A stretch of DNA of 64,000 bases from CAZUDI01 sp964618975 (GTDB lineage Bacteria; Desulfobacterota; Desulfomonilia; UBA1062): NCBI GenBank assembly GCA_964618975.1, contig CAZUDI010000001.1, positions 62,001 through 126,000 on the forward strand, in the 5' to 3' direction. The position numbers and the translations under genes were made by a program. The notes beneath the pieces were generated by a model that was not told the DNA's origin, did not search any database, and saw only the letters and a program-made list of their open reading frames with translations. Below, one piece after another: positions 63,898-64,000 of this stretch (positions are counted from its first letter, which is position 1; every line of letters begins with the position of its first letter).

Positions 63898-64000
63898 TTC
63901 TGGACCCTCCCCAGCACGGTCTGCCCGGCAAACACCCGATCGCCCCGCTGGGAGAGCACGTTGACCCACTCGGGCACATAGAGCTCCACCAGCGAACCGA
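63894..64000 (-). CDS. psd: Phosphatidylserine decarboxylase, C-terminus only
   Basis: Only the last 35 residues are in the window: GSLVELYVPEWV, GDRVFAGQTVLG, the C-terminal strand region of the Psd alpha chain after the LGST cleavage site. The frame ends TGA at 63894-63896, overlapping the pssA ATG. Called from this tail and from its place before pssA; the start and the active site lie beyond the right edge. Confidence 0.7.
   Translation of the reverse strand, partial: GSLVELYVPEWVNVLSQRGDRVFAGQTVLGRVQK

Overview
The window is a GC-rich (about 60 %), densely packed bacterial chromosome segment with no rRNA, tRNA, CRISPR array, transposase or phage gene that I could recognise. The mix of genes suggests an anaerobic Gram-negative of the Deltaproteobacteria/Desulfobacterota type. 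It has an ExeA-like ATPase beside GspC, a stand-alone EF-G, a tungsten-type aldehyde:ferredoxin oxidoreductase with a Tat-exported Fe-S lipoprotein, ETF plus acyl-CoA dehydrogenase, thiolase plus 3-hydroxyacyl-CoA dehydrogenase, many HDOD/PilZ/PAS-kinase regulators and RND pumps, and the lipid/leucine gene order psd-pssA-leuA-leuC-leuD-asd. The taxonomic call is inference.

Layout. 0-4.7 kb (minus strand): murI, EF-G, gspC and a GspA/ExeA ATPase read leftwards off the window. 4.8-10.7 kb (plus): a TviB-like nucleotide-sugar dehydrogenase, then a tightly overlapping run of phosphodiesterase, HIT hydrolase, lipA and homoserine dehydrogenase, followed by an ApgM-like protein that is probably the homoserine kinase. 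10.7-16.3 kb: Lon flanked by two HDOD proteins, a small unknown protein, and rsmI. 16.4-20.6 kb: a PanP-type PLP decarboxylase, then thiolase and 3-hydroxybutyryl-CoA dehydrogenase. 20.9-33.8 kb (all minus): the AOR/Fe-S pair, a four-PAS hybrid kinase, two tandem exported Ntn-hydrolase-like lipoproteins, and an acd-etfB-etfA operon. 34.6-43.9 kb: two PilZ proteins, htpG, a 52-residue zinc-ribbon protein, an EamA permease, citrate synthase, a lone receiver, an exported protein and pyruvate kinase. 44.0-54.8 kb: two divergent RND efflux systems around one TetR regulator. 55.2-57.4 kb: a membrane hybrid kinase. 57.6-64 kb (minus): EcfT, then a psd-pssA-leuA-leuCD-asd-like cluster whose Asd homologue has lost its catalytic cysteine.

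The genes fit an anaerobe that oxidises acids or aldehydes: AOR feeds reduced ferredoxin, and thiolase, Hbd, acyl-CoA dehydrogenase and ETF run acyl-CoA chemistry beside citrate synthase and pyruvate kinase. Biosynthesis is represented by leucine, threonine, beta-alanine (PanP), lipoate, peptidoglycan D-glutamate and phosphatidylethanolamine.

The most distinctive non-coding structure is a family of about 14 dispersed intergenic repeats, 55-95 bp long and in both orientations. Each is built around a CCGCCG-CAAG-CGGCGG type hairpin, and they account for much of the larger intergenic space. Several probable promoters and terminators could also be placed. These are an Lon promoter, a promoter plus palindrome before the lipoprotein pair, a sigma-32-like site before htpG, a CRP-like site before the exported protein, and a TetR-operator-like palindrome before the pump operon.
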